Shown here: piece by piece, positions 20,139 through 29,815 of the stretch
Position numbering within the stretch: position 1 is the stretch's first letter
Layout of the letters: each line of letters starts with the position of its first letter
From: Actinacidiphila oryziradicis
GTDB taxonomy: Bacteria; Actinomycetota; Actinomycetes; Streptomycetales; Streptomycetaceae
Reading direction: 5' to 3'
Length of the DNA stretch: 64,000 bases
NCBI RefSeq assembly: GCF_005047355.1
Contig: NZ_SUMC01000007.1
Coordinates: forward strand, 62,001 to 126,000
Made by a program: the position numbers and the translations under genes
Notes under the pieces: generated by a model
What the model was told of the DNA's origin: nothing
The model's database searches: none
Seen by the model: the letters and a program-made list of their open reading frames with translations, nothing else

Positions 20139-22277
20139 ATGGAACCGACGGACAGCGCCGGACCGACGCAGCAGCCGCGCTCGCCTGCCGCGCCGGTGCT
20201 GCCCGCCGCAGCGCTGCGCAGCGCGATCTTGGGCGGTGCGGCGGCCGCCCTAGTGGTGGGCATCATCAGGGCGCTGGGGGACGGCGATGCGCTCTTCCCC
20301 GGCCGGACGGTCGGCTGGGCCTTCGCCGTACTCACCGGCATCATCGTCGGTCACCTCGTCGCCATGGGCCGCGACCGATGGTGGGGCGGCACCGGGTCCG
20401 GCGCCGCCGTCACCCTGGCGATGCTGTTGCTCTACGGCTGGGTGCCCGCCGTCCTGGTGAGCCTCGCCGTCGTCGTGCTCGTCGGCTGCGCTCGGCGCCA
20501 CCGATGGCGGCAGGCGCTGCTGCACGGCGCCGTGGACATACTCGGGATCGGCGCGGCCCTGCTGGCCCTGGGCGCCTTCGCCATCCATCCCTCCGTCAAG
20601 CACTCCTGGGAACCCGACTCCTGGGGAATGCTGGCGTTCCCGGCGGTCGTAGCAGCCGCATTCGCCTATCTCGCGGCGACCCGCACCCTCCTGTGGTACA
20701 CCATCGTCCCGCGCGGTGGCGGCCTGCGGACCGTCGCCCGTACCGCGCTGGTCCGCCAGGGCATGGTCGGCGTCGCCCTGCTCGGCATCTCGCCGCTGAT
20801 CGTCGTCGTCGCCGCACAGCTGCCGATCCTGCTGCCGCTCTTCGCCGTACCCCTCATAGCCCTCGACTCCACCTTATGGATCGCCCGCGCCCGCGCCGAG
20901 GAACAGCTCCGCGATCCCCTCACCGGGCTGCCGAACCGTCAATGGCTCCTGGAACGCGTCTGGTCCGCCCTCGATGCCGCCCAGCGCAGCGGCGAGCGCG
21001 TGGCCCTGGTCCTGATCGACCTCGACAAATTCCGCTCCGTCAATGACACCCTCGGCCACATGGCCGGCGACCGGCTGCTGCTCCAGATAGCCGACCGCCT
21101 CCGGCTCGCCCTCCCGCGCGGCGCCGAGGCCGCCCGGCTCGGCGGCGATGAGTTCGCCGTACTGCTCCCCACCTGCGACTCGCCCACCCGCGCCCAGCGC
21201 ATAGCCCGCTCCCTGGTCGCCGCGCTCGGCTCGCCGCTGAACCTCGACGGGCTGACGCTCGTACTCGAAGCCAGCGCCGGGGTCGCCGTCTTCCCCGACC
21301 ACGCCCTCGATGCCGAAGGGCTGCTACGACGTGCGGATGTCGCGATGTACCAGGCCAAACGCGACCGCAGTGGCGTCGAGGTCTATGAGGCCACGCGTGA
21401 CGGCAACACCCCCGACCGGCTGGGGCTCCTGGGCGACCTGCGACGCGCTCTGGACGCCGGTGATGTCGAGCTGCACTACCAGCCCAAGGTCCGCTTCGAC
21501 GGCACGGTCGCCGGCCTTGAAGCCCTGGTGAGGTGGGAACACCCCGAGCGGGGGCGGGTCAGCCCCGAGGAATTCATCGCGATAGCCGAGACCTCGGGCC
21601 TCATGCCGCAGCTCACGGAGTACGTCCTGGAGACCGCCCTCGCCCAGATCGCGCGCTGGCGCGCCATGGGGCTTAAAGTGCCGGTCGCCGTCAACGTCTC
21701 GCCGCGCGACGTCCACTCTCCCGGTTTCGCCGGCGCCGTCGCCGCCCGCCTCGCCCGGCACGGCGTCCCGCCGGCGGCGCTGCAACTCGAAATAACCGAG
21801 CATGTGATGCTGGAGGACCCCCAGCGCGCCGCCGACACCCTCGCCGGGCTGACCGGGCACGGCGTGAAGATGTCGCTCGACGACTTCGGGACCGGGTACT
21901 CCTCGCTGGTGCATCTGCGGCGGCTGCCGGTCAGCGAGCTCAAGATCGACCGGTCTTTCGTCGCCCGCCTCGTCGTCGACAACGAGGACGCCGAGATCGT
22001 CCGCTGCACCGTCGACCTGGCCCACTCCCTCGGGCTCCTCGTCGTCGCGGAGGGCGTCGAGGACGACGAGACCTGGGAACGCCTCCGCGATCTCGGCTGT
22101 GATGCCATACAAGGCTGGCTTGTCGCCGCCGCCATGCCCCCCGCCGAAACCACCGCCTGGCTCCGCCTCCGCCACGAATCCGGCTGGCGCCGTCCCGGCG
22201 CCGACGCACCGGCCCCGTCCGACACGGCCACGGATGCCGAAGCGGCCGCCGAAGCCGATGCCGAAGCGGTCACCTGA
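20139..22277 (+). CDS. rmdB: Membrane GGDEF-EAL c-di-GMP enzyme, RmdB-type
   Basis: 712 aa. About six TM helices (residues 20-245) are followed by a GGDEF domain (motif LGGDEF near 335) and an EAL domain (EALVRW from 461). The EAL domain keeps the catalytic set: NVSP, EITEH, DDFGTG, LKIDRSF, AEGVED and QGW, so phosphodiesterase activity is expected. The GGDEF I-site RxxD is missing (PRGA at that place). Position after ligA and before gatC matches S. coelicolor rmdB as I recall it. Leu246 is encoded by TTA (20874-20876), the codon read by the bldA tRNA, so translation is likely developmentally gated in this strain. Confidence 0.9.
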   Translation: MEPTDSAGPTQQPRSPAAPVLPAAALRSAILGGAAAALVVGIIRALGDGDALFPGRTVGWAFAVLTGIIVGHLVAMGRDRWWGGTGSGAAVTLAMLLLYGWVPAVLVSLAVVVLVGCARRHRWRQALLHGAVDILGIGAALLALGAFAIHPSVKHSWEPDSWGMLAFPAVVAAAFAYLAATRTLLWYTIVPRGGGLRTVARTALVRQGMVGVALLGISPLIVVVAAQLPILLPLFAVPLIALDSTLWIARARAEEQLRDPLTGLPNRQWLLERVWSALDAAQRSGERVALVLIDLDKFRSVNDTLGHMAGDRLLLQIADRLRLALPRGAEAARLGGDEFAVLLPTCDSPTRAQRIARSLVAALGSPLNLDGLTLVLEASAGVAVFPDHALDAEGLLRRADVAMYQAKRDRSGVEVYEATRDGNTPDRLGLLGDLRRALDAGDVELHYQPKVRFDGTVAGLEALVRWEHPERGRVSPEEFIAIAETSGLMPQLTEYVLETALAQIARWRAMGLKVPVAVNVSPRDVHSPGFAGAVAARLARHGVPPAALQLEITEHVMLEDPQRAADTLAGLTGHGVKMSLDDFGTGYSSLVHLRRLPVSELKIDRSFVARLVVDNEDAEIVRCTVDLAHSLGLLVVAEGVEDDETWERLRDLGCDAIQGWLVAAAMPPAETTAWLRLRHESGWRRPGADAPAPSDTATDAEAAAEADAEAVT

Positions 22278-22497
22278 CCACCGGCCCCCCGGCCAGGATC
22301 TTCCCGCCCGGCGCCCGGCCACCCGTGCGGGTGCTTCGCCGACGGACGGTGCTGCTCGCGGTGCCGTCCGCCGCCGCGCCCGGCCCCGGAAAGGGCGCCG
22401 AGCAAACCGTTTAGCTCCAGAGGTGGCCGCGCCCATAGGATTGGGCGCGAAGCCGTACCCATGAAATACGCCAAACTCACCCCCAGAGGATCGCTGC

Positions 22498-22794
22498 ATG
22501 CCTGGCATCACGCGCGAGGAGGTCGCCCACCTCGGCCGGCTGTCGCGTCTAGAGCTGAAGGACGAAGAGCTTGACCACTTCGCCGAACAGCTGGACGCCA
22601 TCATCGGCGCGGTCGCCCGCGTCTCCGAGGTGGCCGGCGAGGACGTACCGCCGACCTCCCATCCGCTGCCGCTGACCAACGTCATGCGTCCGGACCAGGT
22701 CCGGCCGTCACTGACCCCGGAGCAAGCGCTCTCCAGCGCGCCCGCACAGGAGCAGCAGCGCTTCAAGGTGCCGCAGATCCTGGGGGAGGACTGA
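22498..22794 (+). CDS. gatC: Asp-tRNA(Asn)/Glu-tRNA(Gln) amidotransferase subunit C
   Basis: 98 aa, usual length. N-terminal [17 protein letters not shown] and C-terminal [14 protein letters not shown] are the GatC hallmarks; the chain wraps around GatA and bridges to GatB. AGAGGA lies 7 nt before ATG 22498. First gene of gatC-gatA-(small gene)-gatB; TAGGAT at 22436-22441 is a possible -10. The complex amidates mischarged Glu-tRNA(Gln) and Asp-tRNA(Asn). Confidence 0.95.
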   Translation: MPGITREEVAHLGRLSRLELKDEELDHFAEQLDAIIGAVARVSEVAGEDVPPTSHPLPLTNVMRPDQVRPSLTPEQALSSAPAQEQQRFKVPQILGED

Positions 22795-22799
22795 TCATC

Positions 22800-24293
22800 A
22801 TGACCGATCTGACAAAGCTCACCGCGGCCGGGACCGCAGCAGCGATCGCGTCCGGCGAGGCGTCCGCGGTGGAAGTCACCCAGGCGCACCTGGACCGTAT
22901 CGGTGCGGTCGACGAGAAGGTGCACGCCTTCCTGCATGTCGACACGGAGGGCGCGCTGGCAGCGGCCAAGACCGTCGACGCCAAGCGCGCCGCGGGCGAG
23001 AAGCTCGGCCCGCTGGCCGGCGTGCCGCTCGCGCTGAAGGACATCTTCACCACCAAGGGGATCCCGACGACCGTCGGCTCGAAGATCCTCGAGGGGTGGA
23101 TTCCCCCGTACGACGCGACGGTGACGACCCGCCTCAAGGAGGCCGGTGTCGTCATCCTCGGCAAGACCAACATGGACGAGTTCGCCATGGGGTCCTCGAC
23201 CGAGAACAGTGCCTACGGCCCCACCGGCAATCCGTGGGACCTCACCCGCATCCCCGGCGGCTCCGGCGGCGGCTCCGCGGCCGCGCTGGCCGCCTTCCAG
23301 GCGCCGCTGGCGATCGGCACGGACACCGGCGGCTCGATCCGCCAGCCGGCCGCCGTGACCGGCACGGTCGGTGTGAAGCCGACGTACGGCGGGGTCTCCC
23401 GGTACGGCATGGTGGCGTTCTCGTCATCACTGGACCAGGGCGGTCCCTGCGCCCGCACCGTGCTGGACGCGGCGCTGCTGCACCAGACGATCGCCGGCTA
23501 CGACCCGCTGGACTCGACGTCGATCAACGCACCGGTCCCGCCGGTCGTCGAGGCGGCGCGGAACGGAAACGTCAAGGGACTGCGGGTCGGAGTCGTCAAG
23601 GAATTCGGCGGCGAGGGCTACCAGGCCGGTGTCGTCCAGCGCTTCAACGAGGCGGTGGAGCTGCTGCGTGAGCTGGGCGCGGAGATCGTCGAGCTGTCCT
23701 GTCCGTCGTTCGACCTGGCGCTGGCCGCGTACTACCTGATCGCGCCGTCCGAGTGCTCGTCGAACCTCGCGCGGTTCGACGGCCTGCGCTACGGCCTGCG
23801 GGTCGGCGACAACGGCACCCGTAGCGCCGAGGAGGTCACCGCGCTGACCCGCGAGGCCGGCTTCGGCCCCGAGGTGAAGCGCCGGATCATGCTCGGCACG
23901 TACGCGCTCAGCTCCGGCTACTACGACGCGTACTACGGCAGCGCCCAGAAGGTCCGCACCCTCATCACCCGGGACTTCGAGCGGTCCTTCGGCCAGGTGG
24001 ACGTCATCATCTCGCCGACCACACCGACCACCGCCTTCCCCATCGGGGAGCGGGCGGACGACCCGATGGCGATGTACCTCGCCGACCTGTGCACAATCCC
24101 GGCCAACCTGGCGGGCAACTCGGCCATGTCCGTGCCGTGCGGCCTGGCGCCCGAGGACGGGCTGCCGGTGGGCCTGCAGATCATCGCTCCGGCGATGGCC
24201 GACGACCGCCTCTACCGTGTCGGTGCCGCCGTCGAGGCCGGCTTCATCGCACGCTGGGGCCACCCGCTGCTGGAGGAGGTTCCGACTCTGTGA
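22800..24293 (+). CDS. gatA: Asp/Glu-tRNA amidotransferase subunit A
   Basis: 497 aa amidase-signature enzyme that frees ammonia from glutamine. The Ser-cis-Ser-Lys triad is visible: Lys in [12 protein letters not shown] (about 80), cis-Ser and nucleophile Ser in [11 protein letters not shown] ... [12 protein letters not shown] (about 155-182). The ATG starts 5 nt after the gatC stop, and the stop overlaps the next GTG (GTGA), so the genes are coupled. Confidence 0.96.
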   Translation: MTDLTKLTAAGTAAAIASGEASAVEVTQAHLDRIGAVDEKVHAFLHVDTEGALAAAKTVDAKRAAGEKLGPLAGVPLALKDIFTTKGIPTTVGSKILEGWIPPYDATVTTRLKEAGVVILGKTNMDEFAMGSSTENSAYGPTGNPWDLTRIPGGSGGGSAAALAAFQAPLAIGTDTGGSIRQPAAVTGTVGVKPTYGGVSRYGMVAFSSSLDQGGPCARTVLDAALLHQTIAGYDPLDSTSINAPVPPVVEAARNGNVKGLRVGVVKEFGGEGYQAGVVQRFNEAVELLRELGAEIVELSCPSFDLALAAYYLIAPSECSSNLARFDGLRYGLRVGDNGTRSAEEVTALTREAGFGPEVKRRIMLGTYALSSGYYDAYYGSAQKVRTLITRDFERSFGQVDVIISPTTPTTAFPIGERADDPMAMYLADLCTIPANLAGNSAMSVPCGLAPEDGLPVGLQIIAPAMADDRLYRVGAAVEAGFIARWGHPLLEEVPTL

Positions 24294-24532
24294 GCACGAT
24301 CAAGAAGGCCAAGGGCTTCAGGAAGAGCAAGCCCGGCACCTACCTGTCCATCGCCACCACGCTCTTCGGCGCGGTCGGCGTCGCCAAGCAGGTGCAGAGG
24401 GGCAGGAGCGACAGCGACCCGCTGCTCCTGCTCGACGCGGTGCTCAGCGCCGCCGCCATTGCCACCGGGGTGGCCCTGCTGGTGCGCGAGCTGCGCCGGT
24501 TCAACGATGCCCCTGATGTCCTGGCGGACTGA
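24290..24532 (+). CDS. 80-aa membrane protein between gatA and gatB
   Basis: Not recognised. The N-terminus is strongly basic ([16 protein letters not shown]), with two hydrophobic segments (about 18-32, [16 protein letters not shown], and 46-66, [21 protein letters not shown]) separated by a charged QRGRSDSD loop. It ends in [18 protein letters not shown] overlaps the gatA stop by 4 nt and gatB follows 21 nt later, so it is made with GatCAB. G/C codon bias matches its neighbours, arguing for a real gene. Function unknown; a membrane link for amidotransferase is only a speculation. Confidence 0.8.
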   Translation: MSTIKKAKGFRKSKPGTYLSIATTLFGAVGVAKQVQRGRSDSDPLLLLDAVLSAAAIATGVALLVRELRRFNDAPDVLAD

Positions 24533-24553
24533 GCGGACTGAGAGGGGATGACC

Positions 24554-26062
24554 ATGACCGTGACGGACCTGCTGTCGTACGAGGACGCCCTCGAGGCGTT
24601 CGACCCGGTGATGGGCCTGGAGGTGCATGTCGAACTGGGCACCAGGACGAAGATGTTCTGCGGCTGTTCGACGACGCTGGGTGCCGAGCCGAACAGCCAG
24701 ACCTGCCCGACCTGCCTCGGCCTGCCCGGCTCGCTGCCGGTGGTCAACGAGATCGGGGTTGAGTCGGCGATCAAGATCGGCCTCGCGCTGAACTGCGAGA
24801 TCGCCGAGTGGTGCCGCTTCGCCCGGAAGAACTACTTCTACCCGGACATGCCGAAGAACTTCCAGACCTCGCAGTACGACGAGCCGATCGCCTTCAACGG
24901 CTATCTGGACGTTCAGCTCGAGGGCGGCGAGGTTTTCCGCGTCGAGATCGAGCGTGCCCATATGGAGGAGGACACCGGCAAGTCCACCCATGTGGGCGGC
25001 GCGACCGGCCGTATCCATGGCGCGTCGCACTCGCTGCTCGACTACAACCGGGCCGGCATCCCGCTGATCGAGATCGTCACCAAGCCGATCGTGGGGGCGG
25101 GCGCAAGGGCCCCTGAGGTGGCCAAGGCGTATGTCGCCGAGCTGCGCGAGCTCATCAAGGCGCTCGGCGTGTCGGAGGCCCGTATGGAGATGGGCCAGAT
25201 GCGCTGCGACGTCAACTTGTCGCTGCGGCCGCACGGCCGGGAGAAGTTCGGCACCCGTTCCGAGACCAAGAACGTGAACTCGCTGCGGAGTGTCGAGCGG
25301 GCCGCCCGTTATGAGATCCAGCGCCATGCGGCGGTGTTGACATCGGGTGGCACGATCGTGCAGGAGACCCGGCACTTCCACGAGGAGGACGGCTCCACCG
25401 CCGCCGGCCGCATCAAGGAGGAGGCCGAGGACTACCGCTACTTCCCCGAGCCCGACCTGGTGCCGGTGGCGCCCTCCCGAGAGTGGGTCGAGGAACTGCG
25501 GGCCGGGCTGCCCGAGCTGCCGAGTGTGCAGCGCAAGCGGATCCAGGCGGATTGGGGCCTGTCCGACCACGAGATGCAGTCGGTGCTCAACGCGGGCGCC
25601 ATCGAGCTGATCCTCGCTACCATCGCGGCGGGCGCCGACGCCGCGTCCGCCCGTAAGTGGTGGATGGGCGAGCTGGCCCGCCGCTCCAACGAGGACGGAA
25701 TCGAGCTCGCCGCCCTCCCGATCACCCCGGCCCAGGTCGCACGGGTCGCGGCGCTCGTCGCCGAGGGCTCGCTCAACGACAAGCTGGCCCGCCAGGTCAT
25801 CGAGGGCGTGCTCGACGGGGACGGCGACCCGGACACCGTCGTCGAGAAGCGCGGTCTGAAGGTCGTATCCGACGAGGGTGCGCTCGGCTCGGCCGTCGAC
25901 GAGGCCATCGCGGCCAACGCCGCCATCGCCGACAAGGTCCGCGGCGGCAATCTGGCGGCTGCCGGTGCGCTGATCGGTGCCGTCATGAAAACGACGCGCG
26001 GCCAGGCCGATGCGAAGCGCGTGCGCGAGCTGATCCTTGAGCGGCTTGCCGCGCAAGGATAA
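24554..26062 (+). CDS. gatB: Asp/Glu-tRNA amidotransferase subunit B
   Basis: 502 aa. ATG 24554 is preferred to 24548 because AGAGGGG would touch the earlier ATG. It has the GatB signature GLEVHVEL, the Cys cluster CGC...[23 protein letters not shown], and the YqeY-like tail domain (about 355-500) that contacts tRNA. It kinases the mischarged aminoacyl group before amidation with GatA ammonia. Last gene of the operon, followed by a strong hairpin. Confidence 0.96.
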   Translation: MTVTDLLSYEDALEAFDPVMGLEVHVELGTRTKMFCGCSTTLGAEPNSQTCPTCLGLPGSLPVVNEIGVESAIKIGLALNCEIAEWCRFARKNYFYPDMPKNFQTSQYDEPIAFNGYLDVQLEGGEVFRVEIERAHMEEDTGKSTHVGGATGRIHGASHSLLDYNRAGIPLIEIVTKPIVGAGARAPEVAKAYVAELRELIKALGVSEARMEMGQMRCDVNLSLRPHGREKFGTRSETKNVNSLRSVERAARYEIQRHAAVLTSGGTIVQETRHFHEEDGSTAAGRIKEEAEDYRYFPEPDLVPVAPSREWVEELRAGLPELPSVQRKRIQADWGLSDHEMQSVLNAGAIELILATIAAGADAASARKWWMGELARRSNEDGIELAALPITPAQVARVAALVAEGSLNDKLARQVIEGVLDGDGDPDTVVEKRGLKVVSDEGALGSAVDEAIAANAAIADKVRGGNLAAAGALIGAVMKTTRGQADAKRVRELILERLAAQG

Positions 26063-26079
26063 GGGCCTTCAGCCAGGTC

Positions 26080-26115
26080 AAGGGGCGGCCGCTGCCTAAA
26101 CAGCGGCCGCCCCTT
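26080..26115 (+). terminator. Terminator after gatB
   Basis: A perfect 15-bp stem (AAGGGGCGGCCGCTG, 26080-26094, with 26101-26115) around a CCTAAA loop starts 18 bp after the gatB stop. It ends in CCCCTTCCC rather than a long U-run. Confidence 0.85.
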
Positions 26116-26272
26116 CCCGTATGCCCCACATAAGAATTCCGTTATGGACCTGTGACCATCGCCACGAACGGCCCTAAGGATCTCCGGCGGCTGCAAGAGT
26201 GCTTGGCGTACCGGATGTGTTCTTTGAGGGCTCTTCCCTGAAAGATCCACTTAACCCAGGGAAGGGCAGGGT

Positions 26273-28510
26273 ATGGCCGCACTTGCCCGGTGGTGTCTCC
26301 GCCGCCGCCTCCTCGTCATCGCGCTGTGGCTCGCTGTCTTGGCCGGCCTCACCGCCGCCGCCACCGTCATGGGATCGGCGTACTCCAACAACTACGAGGT
26401 GTCCGGCACCGAGTCCAGCAAGGCCGCCGCCCTGGTGGCCAAGGCATTCCCCGGCGAGACCGGTGACAGCGACGCCATCGTCTGGCACACCACCGCCGGT
26501 ACCGTCCGTGCGGGCGCGGTCGAGCACCGGCTCGGGGCGACGCTGGCCAAGGTCGCCGAGCTGCCGGGCGTAGCGTCCGTCGCCAGCCCCTACGACGCCG
26601 AGGGGGCCGCGCGGATCAGCGGCGACGGCCACACCGCGTACGCAACCGTCACCTTCGACAAGCCCGTGGAAAAGTTGGGCGCGGGCGAGGTCCGACAAGT
26701 CGTCGGCACCGCGAAGGCAGCCGCCGACAGCAACGTCCAGGTCGCGCTCGGCGGCAGTGCGATCGCGCTCACCGAAGGCACAAGCGCGCACCTGAGCGAA
26801 CTCATAGGCGTCGCTGTCGCCGCCGTCGTGCTGCTGCTCGCCTTCGGCTCGCTCTTCGCGATGTTCCTGCCCATCGCCACCGCGCTGGTGGGCGTGGGCA
26901 CCGCGTATATGGGCATCGTGCTGCTCGGGCACCTGATGACGGTCGCCGACTTCGCCCCCATGCTCGGCATGCTGATCGGACTCGGCGTCGGCATCGACTA
27001 CGCCCTCTTCATCGTCACCAGGCACCGCCGCGGCCTAAAAGCGGGCCTGCAGGTCCGCGAGGCCGCCGAGCGCGCCGTCGCCACCACCGGACGGGCCGTG
27101 GTTTTCGCCGGCGGCACCGTCTGCGTAGCACTGCTCGGCATGCTTGTCCTCCGGCTGAGCTTTCTCAACGGCGTCGCCGTCGCCGCGTCCCTTACGGTGA
27201 TCGTCACCGTGGCCGCCTCCGTGACCCTGCTTCCCGCCCTGCTCGGTGTGATCGGCCCCCGCGCGCTCAGCCGCCGCGAAAGGCGACGACTGGCCGAAGA
27301 CGGCCCCCGGCCCGCGCTCCCGACCGGCCTCGCCCACCGTTGGTCCGCGTTCGTCGAACGGCACCCGAAGATCCTCGGCGCGGTCGCGGGCACCGTGATG
27401 CTCGTCCTGGCGCTGCCGGTCCTCGGGCTCAACCTCGGCTCCTCCGACCAAGGCAACGATCCGGCGACCACCACCACCCGGCAGGCCTACGACCTGCTCT
27501 CCCACGGCTTCGGCCCCGGCTTCAACGGGCCGCTCCAACTGGTTGCCGAGACCGATAACGCGGCCGATCGCGTCGCGTTGGACAAGCTCTCCGACACCCT
27601 CAAGAACACGGCTGGCGTCGTGGCCGTGAGCGTAGAACCAGCCCGCAACGCCTCCGTCGAGGTGCTCACGGTCGTGCCGGCCAGCTCTCCGCAGGACCAG
27701 GCCACCAACGCCCTTGTCTCGCGTCTCCGTGATGATGTGATTCCGTCAGCGGAGGCCGGCACCTCCCTGCGGGTCTACGTCGGCGGCGTGACCGCCGGCT
27801 ACGGCGACTTCGCGTCGGTCATCGTCGGCAAACTGCCGCTCTTCGTGGGCTCGGTCGTCGCGCTGGGGTGCGCCCTGCTGTTGGTTGCCTTCCGCAGCAT
27901 CGGCATCCCGATCAAGGCGGCGGTGATGAACGCCGCCGCCGTCGCGGCCTCCTTCGGAATCGTTGTCGCGGTCTTCCAGTGGGGCTGGGGGAGCGAATTC
28001 CTGGGGCTCGGCAGCGCCGGGCCGATCGAGCCCTTCCTGCCGGTGATCATGGTGTCCGTTCTCTTCGGGCTTTCCATGGACTACCAGGTGTTCCTCGTGA
28101 GCCGCATGTACGAGGAATGGCAAGAAACCCGCGACAACCGGCGAGCGGTACGGGTCGGGCTCGCCGAGACAAGCCGCGTGATCAACTCGGCCGCCGTCAT
28201 CATGATTTCCGTCTTCCTCGCGTTCGTGCTCAGCGGCGACCGGACCATCGCCATGTTCGGCATCGGCCTGGCCGCCGCCGTAGCGCTCGACGCATTCGTG
28301 CTCCGTACGCTGCTGGTGCCGGCGCTGATGCATTTGCTCGGCCCCTGGAACTGGTGGTTGCCGGCGTGGCTCGACCGGCGGCTGCCCCGGCTTTCCATCG
28401 AGGGCAGTCCGCCCGGCCACCGCACCGCCCCCGCCAACGGTCCGCTCGGCGACGGGACCGGACCGCCCGTCCCCCCGCCGACCGTCAATTCCTCCGGCAC
28501 GGCCCCATAA
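26273..28510 (+). CDS. MmpL-family RND transporter
   Basis: 745 aa. Layout is typical of MMPL proteins: TM1 (about 10-30), an extracytoplasmic domain, a five-to-six TM bundle (about 180-340) with the conserved GLGVGIDYALFIVTRHR, a second soluble domain, and a second bundle (about 520-710) with LFGLSMDYQVFLVSRMYEEW. The two Asp-Tyr pairs are the proton-relay sites. Start ATG 26273 has GAAGGGCAGG upstream. No regulator or accessory gene is adjacent. Cargo unknown (lipids, antibiotics or siderophores in relatives). Confidence 0.9.
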   Translation: MAALARWCLRRRLLVIALWLAVLAGLTAAATVMGSAYSNNYEVSGTESSKAAALVAKAFPGETGDSDAIVWHTTAGTVRAGAVEHRLGATLAKVAELPGVASVASPYDAEGAARISGDGHTAYATVTFDKPVEKLGAGEVRQVVGTAKAAADSNVQVALGGSAIALTEGTSAHLSELIGVAVAAVVLLLAFGSLFAMFLPIATALVGVGTAYMGIVLLGHLMTVADFAPMLGMLIGLGVGIDYALFIVTRHRRGLKAGLQVREAAERAVATTGRAVVFAGGTVCVALLGMLVLRLSFLNGVAVAASLTVIVTVAASVTLLPALLGVIGPRALSRRERRRLAEDGPRPALPTGLAHRWSAFVERHPKILGAVAGTVMLVLALPVLGLNLGSSDQGNDPATTTTRQAYDLLSHGFGPGFNGPLQLVAETDNAADRVALDKLSDTLKNTAGVVAVSVEPARNASVEVLTVVPASSPQDQATNALVSRLRDDVIPSAEAGTSLRVYVGGVTAGYGDFASVIVGKLPLFVGSVVALGCALLLVAFRSIGIPIKAAVMNAAAVAASFGIVVAVFQWGWGSEFLGLGSAGPIEPFLPVIMVSVLFGLSMDYQVFLVSRMYEEWQETRDNRRAVRVGLAETSRVINSAAVIMISVFLAFVLSGDRTIAMFGIGLAAAVALDAFVLRTLLVPALMHLLGPWNWWLPAWLDRRLPRLSIEGSPPGHRTAPANGPLGDGTGPPVPPPTVNSSGTAP

Positions 28511-28660
28511 GAGGCCGCGCGGTCAGGGATACACCGCGCCGGACGACGCCTGCACCGCCAGTCACCGGCCGGACGCGCCCTGGCGCCCGGTCACCGGTCC
28601 GCGGGCGCCGACACGCCCCGCTCAGACAGCTCTCAGATTCGGCACCTACGGTGGCTCGCC

Positions 28661-29212
28661 ATGGACACCATCAAGGCCGACGCACCGGCCGAGGACATCA
28701 CCGAGGACCTCACCGAGGAGCCCGACGACGAGCTCGACAACGAGCTCGGGGAAGACGTCGAAGACGAGCCCATCGACGAGCCGGCCGCCGAGGCCAAGGC
28801 CACCGCCACCACCAGGACGACGCTCACCGGCGCCGCCGCAGTCGTGGCCGCAGCGCTCGGGCTCTCGTCCCTCACGGGGACATGGATCGGCACCCTGATG
28901 TCCGACCGCGAGCAGCTGATCGGCCAGATCGCCTCGCAGTCCGGCTCGTCGGCGAAGCAGATAGCCGACATCTATGGCACGCCGTGGCACACGGTCGCCC
29001 TCTTCAACGGTACGTTCGCGCTCGCCGCGATCATCGTCGCGGCCGTGACGCTGCTGCTGCGACCGAGAGCGCCCTGGGCGAAGGCCGTGGCATGGGGCGC
29101 ACTGGCCCTGGGTGTGCTCGGGCTGCTGATCGCCGGGGTGATGTATTTCGACGTGTTCACGCACCTTCCGGTGGTGACCACGACGTCGACGTCCACCACG
29201 ACGACAGGCTGA
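28661..29212 (+). CDS. Acidic-tailed small membrane protein
   Basis: 183 aa, not recognised. Residues 1-47 are extremely acidic (runs of Glu/Asp, e.g. EEPDDELDNELGEDVEDEP). Three hydrophobic helices follow: about 54-75 (TLTGAAAVVAAALGLSSL), 110-130 (VALFNGTFALAAIIVAAVTLL) and 142-162 (AVAWGALALGVLGLLIAGVM). The C-terminus is a Thr/Ser run (TTTSTSTTTTG). TACGGT, 8 nt before the ATG, is a possible -10 of a leaderless transcript; no Shine-Dalgarno is present. Function unknown. Confidence 0.7.
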   Translation: MDTIKADAPAEDITEDLTEEPDDELDNELGEDVEDEPIDEPAAEAKATATTRTTLTGAAAVVAAALGLSSLTGTWIGTLMSDREQLIGQIASQSGSSAKQIADIYGTPWHTVALFNGTFALAAIIVAAVTLLLRPRAPWAKAVAWGALALGVLGLLIAGVMYFDVFTHLPVVTTTSTSTTTTG

Positions 29213-29229
29213 GGAGCTGGGCCGGGCAC

Positions 29230-29261
29230 GGCCTAAGGCCCCGCACATCCGGCCTAAGGCC
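29230..29261. terminator. Paired GGCCTAAGGCC repeats forming a hairpin
   Basis: GGCCTAAGGCC occurs at 29230-29240 and again at 29251-29261, 21 bp apart. The copies are near-palindromic, so they can pair with each other (5 bp, A-A mismatch, 5 bp, 10-nt loop). Placed 18 bp after the membrane-protein stop, this is a likely terminator. It also lies near the likely 3' boundary of the TnpB fragment. Confidence 0.5.
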
Positions 29262-29309
29262 CAACGCCCCATGCAGCTCGGGAATTTGTCCGATGTGGCG
29301 GACCGTTCC

Positions 29310-29741
29310 TCAGCACTGAGCAGGAGTGAGTCCTGGCTCGGTGCGCGCGTCCCGAACGGTGTTGGGTGCGCTGGTTGTCCGCGTTCGCGTGCCTGGTGGC
29401 GGCACCCGTCGTGCGGGTGGTCCGGTCCGGGGTGGGCGGGTTTCCTCGCGCCCAGGGATATCCGGCCGGGCCTGGGCGCTCCGATGCCCCGCACCATCGC
29501 TCTGGTGGTGCGGGGGCGGTGGCGTCCGACGCCGGGCCGAATGCCCTTGGGCGCTCCGTCCGGTCACGATGCTCGCGCAGTCGTGACCGGTGGTCTGGGG
29601 GTGGGTGGCGCGCATCGGCGTGAGCCAGTGCTGCGCACCCCAGCGGCTGGTGTAGGCAGGGTCTGCCGCGACGATCGCGATGCCCTGCCCGGCGGCCTTG
29701 GCCAGGACCGGGGGCAGGCGACGGAACGGAACGGCGGCGTC
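29310..29741 (-). pseudogene. TnpB-like (IS200/IS605-type) C-terminal fragment
   Basis: The minus strand reads FRRLPPVLAKAAGQGIAIVA followed by DPAYTSRWGAQHW, then HDCASIVTGRSAQGHSARRR and a Pro/Arg-rich tail to a stop at 29310. The DPAYTS(R/K)WG..HW motif and the following His-Asp-x-A segment match, from memory, the C-terminal end of TnpB-type proteins frequent in streptomycetes. The N-terminal RuvC part is absent, and just upstream is a LuxR fragment on the other strand. It is therefore a decayed insertion. No intact TnpA or element ends were identified. Confidence 0.6.
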
Positions 29742-29815
29742 GCCAGGGTGCTGCGCAGCATGCGGCCGCACACCGCCGGATGACCGCGGCTGCGGCTCGG
29801 GCGGCGGGATCCGGT

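Noticed and set aside
26273..28510. MmpL gene as part of an antibiotic or siderophore gene cluster
   Set aside because: Neighbours are housekeeping genes; no synthase, regulator or tailoring enzyme adjoins it.
29326..29623. Several plus-strand open frames opposite the TnpB fragment
   Set aside because: Arg/Gly/Pro-rich translations without family resemblance; the minus strand carries the recognisable motif.
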